64,000 nucleotides of DNA from Planctomycetota bacterium (GTDB lineage: Bacteria > Planctomycetota > UBA11346). A program made the position numbers and the translations under genes. Positions 59,819 through 64,000 of the stretch are shown here, piece after piece. The stretch covers positions 1 through 64,000 of the forward strand of contig JANQLF010000116.1 of assembly GCA_028280785.1 (NCBI GenBank). Reading direction: 5' to 3'. The notes below the pieces were generated by a model. It was not told where the DNA came from, made no database searches, and was given only the letters and a program-made list of their open reading frames with translations. Each line of letters begins with the position of its first letter. Position 1 is the first letter of the stretch.

Positions 59819-60298
59819 ATGGCAGTAACCGGCGTTTTGATCGAATTAAATCAATTACTTGTTGATGGACAGGTAGCAGATGATGCAGCCTTTCAATTAA
59901 ACCGATTAAATAAAGCGGGCGTTGCTTTGGCCTTGGTGACGCAGGATCAACAAGCAGATGCTGAAGCTGATGTTTCCTCAATAAGTGCAGATATTCCAAC
60001 GCTATCAGTATTTGGTTTGGCTGATGATGCGCCCGCCTCATGGCAGTGGCCTAAGCCAGCACAATTATTGCGTGCCTGTACTGAAAATGATATCGATATA
60101 TTTAATTCTTGGGTTATTGGTACCTCGCATGATTTATTCCGCGCAGCGAGTCAGGCTGGATTACTTGGTGGTATTTATATCGGTGATGACATGCCTGCAG
60201 AAAATCTTGGTCTACAGGTTTTAAATCATGCGCTGTCACTTGGAGATGCGCCGCGTGTTATGATTCCACCACAGGGTGGATGCTGGCACGATCATTAG
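59819..60298 (+). CDS. degenerate HAD-like hydrolase
   Basis: About 159 residues from ATG 59819 (MAVTGVLIELNQLL). The layout follows a HAD phosphatase of the NagD type: motif 1 position (VLIELNQLLVDG), motif 2 (ALALVT), motif 3 Lys in WPKPAQLLRAC, motif 4 position (SWVIGTSHDLFRAASQAGLLGGIYIGDD). The two catalytic Asp of DxDGT are replaced by ELNQ and the GDSxxD Asp by Thr, so it is probably not a phosphatase. Confidence 0.6.
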   Translation: MAVTGVLIELNQLLVDGQVADDAAFQLNRLNKAGVALALVTQDQQADAEADVSSISADIPTLSVFGLADDAPASWQWPKPAQLLRACTENDIDIFNSWVIGTSHDLFRAASQAGLLGGIYIGDDMPAENLGLQVLNHALSLGDAPRVMIPPQGGCWHDH

Positions 60299-60307
60299 TG
60301 GTGTGTT

Positions 60308-60712
60308 ATGTGGCAAACTGCAATTGTTCTTAGTATCGTCGGTGCATTAATACTTATACAGCTCTATCGTATGACGCGCGGTTTTCGTCGTTATACCGCA
60401 CGTGAATCACAACAGGCAAGCTGGATGCACTTGTTTCCCGTCAAAGAGCATCAAGAGCTCGTCCATCTCATGCTTGAAGGTTTTAGTCGCTCGTTTCTAT
60501 TTCCTGTTAGTGCTTGTTGGCACTTTCGCCCCGATGATAAAATCGCAGATATTTTAGCGACGACTGATAATAATCACACTGATCATTTACAATACGATAT
60601 GTTTCAAGTGGTTTTACAAGACCTTGGTTTAGAAGAGCGTCCACGATTTGAAGAAGTGGATTTACGCACAGTAGCTGAATTACTCATAGCAGCACGATTT
60701 AATAAGCCATGA
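60308..60712 (+). CDS. hypothetical membrane-anchored protein
   Basis: A 134-residue protein with one N-terminal membrane helix (TAIVLSIVGALILIQLY), followed by a soluble domain (QDLGLEERPRFEEVDLRTVAELL). The next gene overlaps its stop by 4 bases (ATGA). No family recognised. Confidence 0.65.
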   Translation: MWQTAIVLSIVGALILIQLYRMTRGFRRYTARESQQASWMHLFPVKEHQELVHLMLEGFSRSFLFPVSACWHFRPDDKIADILATTDNNHTDHLQYDMFQVVLQDLGLEERPRFEEVDLRTVAELLIAARFNKP

Positions 60713-61101
60713 GTGACAAAGAGAATGCCTTTGCTGCGCCACAAAATGATGAGCAAGCGCCGCATAATGACGCTGAATCATTAATTAAAATTCCACACCA
60801 TCTTGCTAAGTGGTTCAATGCGATCGGTACGATTTTTCTTGCTGCATCGGTGTACTTATTTAGTAAGGCCGTCGACGATATGAGTGCCTTGTATTATGTT
60901 CGACTCTTGACCTTCATTGTTGGCTTAACGGCTATGATTATCACCTTTATGTTGAAACCGACCTTAATGACCAGAGACGAGGCACAGCGTTATTATCAAG
61001 AGCGCATTGCAGCCAATCCTGAGCGACGTTCAACATTTTTTCCAGCCACAATTGTGATCGTTATTTTACTGATTGCGTTGTTAATTTTGTTAAGCGATTA
61101 A
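60709..61101 (+). CDS. hypothetical membrane protein
   Basis: A 130-residue protein with an acidic N-terminus and three membrane helices (near 38-58, 64-84 and 107-128). It is translationally coupled to the previous gene and converges with the MFS-HEAT gene, overlapping it by 4 bases. Function unknown. Confidence 0.65.
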   Translation: MSDKENAFAAPQNDEQAPHNDAESLIKIPHHLAKWFNAIGTIFLAASVYLFSKAVDDMSALYYVRLLTFIVGLTAMIITFMLKPTLMTRDEAQRYYQERIAANPERRSTFFPATIVIVILLIALLILLSD

Positions 61102-63539
61102 ACCCAGTTGTGAATAAAAAAGATACCCAATAAAAGATCGCTCGCTTCTCGTTTGCCAAAGCCACAGTCTCGCCAATTTTGCCTGAGTAAATCTAAATAC
61201 CAAACTCCAACACCAAATCGCTGATTACGCCAAATTAAATCATCGATCAATGCTTTGGCATCACCGCCGAATTGAATGCCGTAATGGAAGGCCGAGAGTC
61301 CAATGGCCATATCAAAAAGCGCATCCGCTGCAGCTTGATTGTCATGAACTTCATAAGCGTGCTCAAAATCCTTGCTGCGTTTAATTAGCCATGCCTGCGC
61401 TTCTTCTAAATTGGGATCTTTGCATTTGCGAACATGCTTGCGGATATCTTTGGACATGCTCTCCACGGCAGTGCCGGGTTCCTCAGATTCGCGATGGAGT
61501 TCTTGATAGAAACGTTCCGGTTCACCAAGCAGGTCACCAATCGCAACGGTTAAACTGCGCTTTAAAATCGGATTATTCGTTTCTTTCATGCGCGGTAATA
61601 TGTCATAAATGGCTGCAATTTCGCCAAGGCGTGCCAAGGCTTCGCTTGAAGCGCTGAGAACTTTGGTGTCTTTACTGTGGTGTAAAATATTGAGTAATGA
61701 TTTTGCGGCGCGGCGATCGCCGATCCAACCAAGCGTGCGCGCTGATTCACTTTGTGTTTCGCGGTCGTGATGATCGAGTTGACCGATTAAGGCATCGACA
61801 GATCTGGTGTTAGCACTTTTGCGAAGCGCGCGTGCAATATGAGGATTTAAATCAGTGTGTGGATCATCGAGTTTACATATTAACGCATCGATAGCATCGG
61901 GGCTACCAATGGCGCCGAGGGCATAAACAGCCTGCTCACGTACATCGGTGGAGGCATCATCAAGTTGCTGAATTAAATCACTAACCGCAATAGCAGTATG
62001 TTGTTGACCGAGGGTGCGCGCTGATGCAGCCCGGGCTCCTGGATTTTTACCACGACTGAGCATATAAATGTGATAAATAGATTTGCCGAGTCGTAGTGGA
62101 TTGAGAACTATCAGTCGTTTTAAAGCATCGCTAATACTCAGTTCGTTGGCGCAGGGGCGAATAAAAAATAATAAGGGCGCAGCAACCAAAACCGTAACGG
62201 TGAAAAACCCAATCATTTGCAAATGAATAAAATCAAGTGGCATCCCTAGCGGTAAGATAATTTCACTTGGATAGGCTTGCATATAATCAATGAGTGTACC
62301 GCCGATGATAGGACCGATGGCACCAGCGACACCAATGATGGTCATGAAGACGGCCATCGCTAAGGAGCGACCTGCTTTCGGTGAGAGAGAGGTGCATAAG
62401 TTTAATTGTGAAAGCATGACGCCAGAGCCAAAGGCACCACCTAAAAAGAACCCAGGCATCATCAGCCACACAATATTTGGCATGACATAATTATTAAGCC
62501 ATGGGATGTGTGCGCAGATTGAATTAACGACTGGAATATTTGCACTCAGCGTACTGATGCTATTGGTGCCCGGCATGGCTAAAAACCAGGTTAAGCCAAT
62601 AAAAACACAACAGACCATTGAAATAATGCCGAAGATACGTGAGCCGATGCGATCAATAATGTAGCCCCACATCATCGAGGTGCAGACTGCTCCAAGTGAG
62701 GCGACAATCATTAATAAAGCTTGTTGTGAATAGGTGACTTGAAAGCTGCGCTCTAAATAAATAACACCAAAAGCCCCAACGATACCCGCACCAAAGGCCC
62801 AGGCAGCCATCGATAAACACAATAGTAAAAAGTCGCGTTGCTTCAGCGGTTCGAGGATGCGCTTGCTAAACGATTCATGAGGATTGCTGTTAATCGCCTT
62901 GGGTTCAGGTACGCGCAAATGAATCACTAAATCAATGGCCCCTAAAATTATGGCTACACCAAAGACAACGATAAAGCCAATGTTTTGTCCATCATACGTA
63001 TCTAAAATAAATCCAGCAAATGCAGCAGCTACTAAACCAGCAAAGGTGATCCATAATTGACGACTAGCCCAAAAACGGCTGCGTTTTTTATCTGGCACTA
63101 AGTCTGCCATCCAGCTCAGCCATAATGGCGCAGACATATGTCCCAACGCAAAACTACAGGCCAAGGTAATAATTGTAATCCAGGCAACGGTACTGAGATC
63201 CATGCCCATCATTAATGCGGCTAGAGGAATTAATAATAATAAACGATGCAGTAATGCTAAATAAAACCAAATGTATTTGCGACTATTGGAACGTTCGGCC
63301 CATAAGGTAGCTGGTATTTGCACGCACATAGTTATTTGAAAACAAGTACCAATTAAACCAATCATCAAGCCACTGGCACCAAGATGTTCCATGAACATGG
63401 CCATCGGAAATTGCAGCACATAGGTAATCCAAATGATCCCAATAGATCCGGCTAGGACATTTAAACGAAGTCCTTGGCGAATACGACGATGGCTTATGTG
63501 ATCGCCTTGCGGCGTCAGTAGGGCCTGGGATATACTCAT
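61098..63539 (-). CDS. MFS transporter fused to HEAT-repeat domain
   Basis: I use ATG 63539 (MSISQALLTPQGDH); the track begins at a TTG 5 codons earlier. About 813 residues. The first 430 or so are 12 membrane helices of an MFS transporter (RSRFWASRQLWITFAG, FSFALGHMSAPLWLSW). Residues about 470-640 are PBS-lyase/HEAT repeats (DDASTDVREQAVYALGAIG, DRETQSESARTLGWIGD, KVLSASSEALARLGE). The last 170 residues are soluble and helical. The HEAT part should sit in the cytoplasm and bind a partner. The substrate is unknown. Confidence 0.85.
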   Translation of the reverse strand: MSISQALLTPQGDHISHRRIRQGLRLNVLAGSIGIIWITYVLQFPMAMFMEHLGASGLMIGLIGTCFQITMCVQIPATLWAERSNSRKYIWFYLALLHRLLLLIPLAALMMGMDLSTVAWITIITLACSFALGHMSAPLWLSWMADLVPDKKRSRFWASRQLWITFAGLVAAAFAGFILDTYDGQNIGFIVVFGVAIILGAIDLVIHLRVPEPKAINSNPHESFSKRILEPLKQRDFLLLCLSMAAWAFGAGIVGAFGVIYLERSFQVTYSQQALLMIVASLGAVCTSMMWGYIIDRIGSRIFGIISMVCCVFIGLTWFLAMPGTNSISTLSANIPVVNSICAHIPWLNNYVMPNIVWLMMPGFFLGGAFGSGVMLSQLNLCTSLSPKAGRSLAMAVFMTIIGVAGAIGPIIGGTLIDYMQAYPSEIILPLGMPLDFIHLQMIGFFTVTVLVAAPLLFFIRPCANELSISDALKRLIVLNPLRLGKSIYHIYMLSRGKNPGARAASARTLGQQHTAIAVSDLIQQLDDASTDVREQAVYALGAIGSPDAIDALICKLDDPHTDLNPHIARALRKSANTRSVDALIGQLDHHDRETQSESARTLGWIGDRRAAKSLLNILHHSKDTKVLSASSEALARLGEIAAIYDILPRMKETNNPILKRSLTVAIGDLLGEPERFYQELHRESEEPGTAVESMSKDIRKHVRKCKDPNLEEAQAWLIKRSKDFEHAYEVHDNQAAADALFDMAIGLSAFHYGIQFGGDAKALIDDLIWRNQRFGVGVWYLDLLRQNWRDCGFGKREASDLLLGIFFIHNWV

Positions 63540-63663
63540 AATACTATGCACCAATAACGAAATGCAGTGATAAAAAAATGTATATTACAATTACAAGAAC
63601 AATTAAAATAAAGATTCTGAACGCCGACTTGTATACGTCGGGAACTCAGTGTCTACTCTTTAT

Positions 63664-63766
63664 TTCGGGGCTACGCCCCGGTCCCCCGCATGCTTTGTCT
63701 TCTCTAATTTTTTCCGTTACACTCCAAAAATTCCCTCGCATGTAGCTCGGACCGTTCATCGGCGCA
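63664..63766 (-). repeat. dispersed ~110-bp intergenic repeat, copy D
   Basis: Minus-strand reading: GCGCCGATGAACGGTCCGAGC, ATGCGAGGGAATT, GTGTAACGGAAAAAATTAG, GAAGACAAAG, GCGGGGGACC, then hairpin CGGGGC-GTA-GCCCCG. The closest match is copy B. Just outside, at 63618-63640, GAACGCCGACTTG with its own small hairpin resembles the first part of the repeat. Confidence 0.9.
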
Positions 63767-63792
63767 GGCAAGCTGCTTACGCAGCTTAAAAA

Positions 63793-64000
63793 CTAGGCGT
63801 TAAATTGATCAGTCCAAAAATCGATTTCATCTTGCGATGGTGGTAATTCATCAATACCGGGCTTATTATCTGGTATATCGTGTAGTGAATGTAAAAAGTC
63901 TACTACCGGTAGTATTTGCGCACCGAACGATTTAACCCGTGTTTGTAAATGACGGTCGTCAGTGACGACGGTAATTAAAGATTTATCTTGATAACTTAAC
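63793..64000 (-). CDS. NYN/PIN-like protein, C-terminal part (start outside window)
   Basis: The last 69 codons of a minus-strand gene cut by the window end. The reading is LSYQDKSLITVVTDDRHLQTRVKSFGAQILPVVDFL, then a tail ending EIDFWTDQFNA. The ITVVTDDRHL ... SFGAQI pattern is typical of NYN (YacP-like) and PIN ribonucleases, where these residues include the last metal-binding Asp. It is too short for the track. The assignment is tentative. Confidence 0.6.
   Translation of the reverse strand, partial: LSYQDKSLITVVTDDRHLQTRVKSFGAQILPVVDFLHSLHDIPDNKPGIDELPPSQDEIDFWTDQFNA

Overview
The window reads as chromosomal DNA of a Gram-negative, moderately AT-rich heterotroph. It carries an LpxL-type lipid acyltransferase, several lipobox proteins and many secreted proteins. 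Three sulfatases, a GH78 alpha-L-rhamnosidase, a BNR/Asp-box protein, an NPCBM protein, PhyH dioxygenases next to AraC regulators and a GntR regulator with a ligand domain suggest a polysaccharide degrader, most likely from the PVC superphylum (Lentisphaerota, Kiritimatiellota or Planctomycetota). The phylum is an inference from gene content. I saw no rRNA, tRNA, CRISPR array or transposase.

Layout. 1-6.8 kb: the 3' part of a sulfatase, a lipoprotein, an MBOAT acyltransferase with a small membrane partner, a large beta-propeller lipoprotein, and a YaiI protein. 6.8-12.7 kb: an AraC regulator divergent from a rhamnosidase, then a secreted protein with a Lys-rich linker. 12.7-20 kb: small genes, then a second AraC gene divergent from a PhyH / FAD-FeS oxidoreductase / sulfatase run. 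20-24.5 kb: cysQ, cysC, an EF-hand protein and a TPR-sulfotransferase, which together form a PAPS-use module. 24.8-31.7 kb: two giant paralogous Gly/Asp-rich repeat proteins with a small lipoprotein between them, followed by a flavin-dependent tryptophan-halogenase homologue. 31.8-42 kb: a glycosyltransferase, an MFS-PlsC-AMP-ligase fusion, a STAS protein, an acyl-CoA dehydrogenase, a third AraC gene divergent from a second PhyH gene, and TrkH. 42-49 kb: an NPCBM protein, a thioredoxin-fold protein, a ferredoxin, lpxL with a sulfite-oxidase-like gene, and nrnA. 49-53.9 kb: a heterodimeric ABC exporter and a GNAT. 54-58.7 kb: a BNR protein / GntR / sulfatase operon. 58.7-64 kb: a lipase, four small unknown genes, an MFS-HEAT fusion, and the end of a NYN/PIN-like gene.

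How the genes work together. CysC makes PAPS, the sulfotransferase would use it, and CysQ (and perhaps NrnA) would clear PAP. The sulfatases remove sulfate from external substrates, so the cell seems able both to add and to remove sulfate esters. Sugar-responsive regulators sit beside the degradative genes.

The least explained content is threefold. First, an intergenic repeat of about 110 bp occurs four times and ends in a hairpin whose stem is preserved through compensatory changes. Second, an inverted-repeat element with ACTAGTAT ends occurs twice. Third, the tandem Gly/Asp-rich secreted proteins are followed directly by a halogenase.
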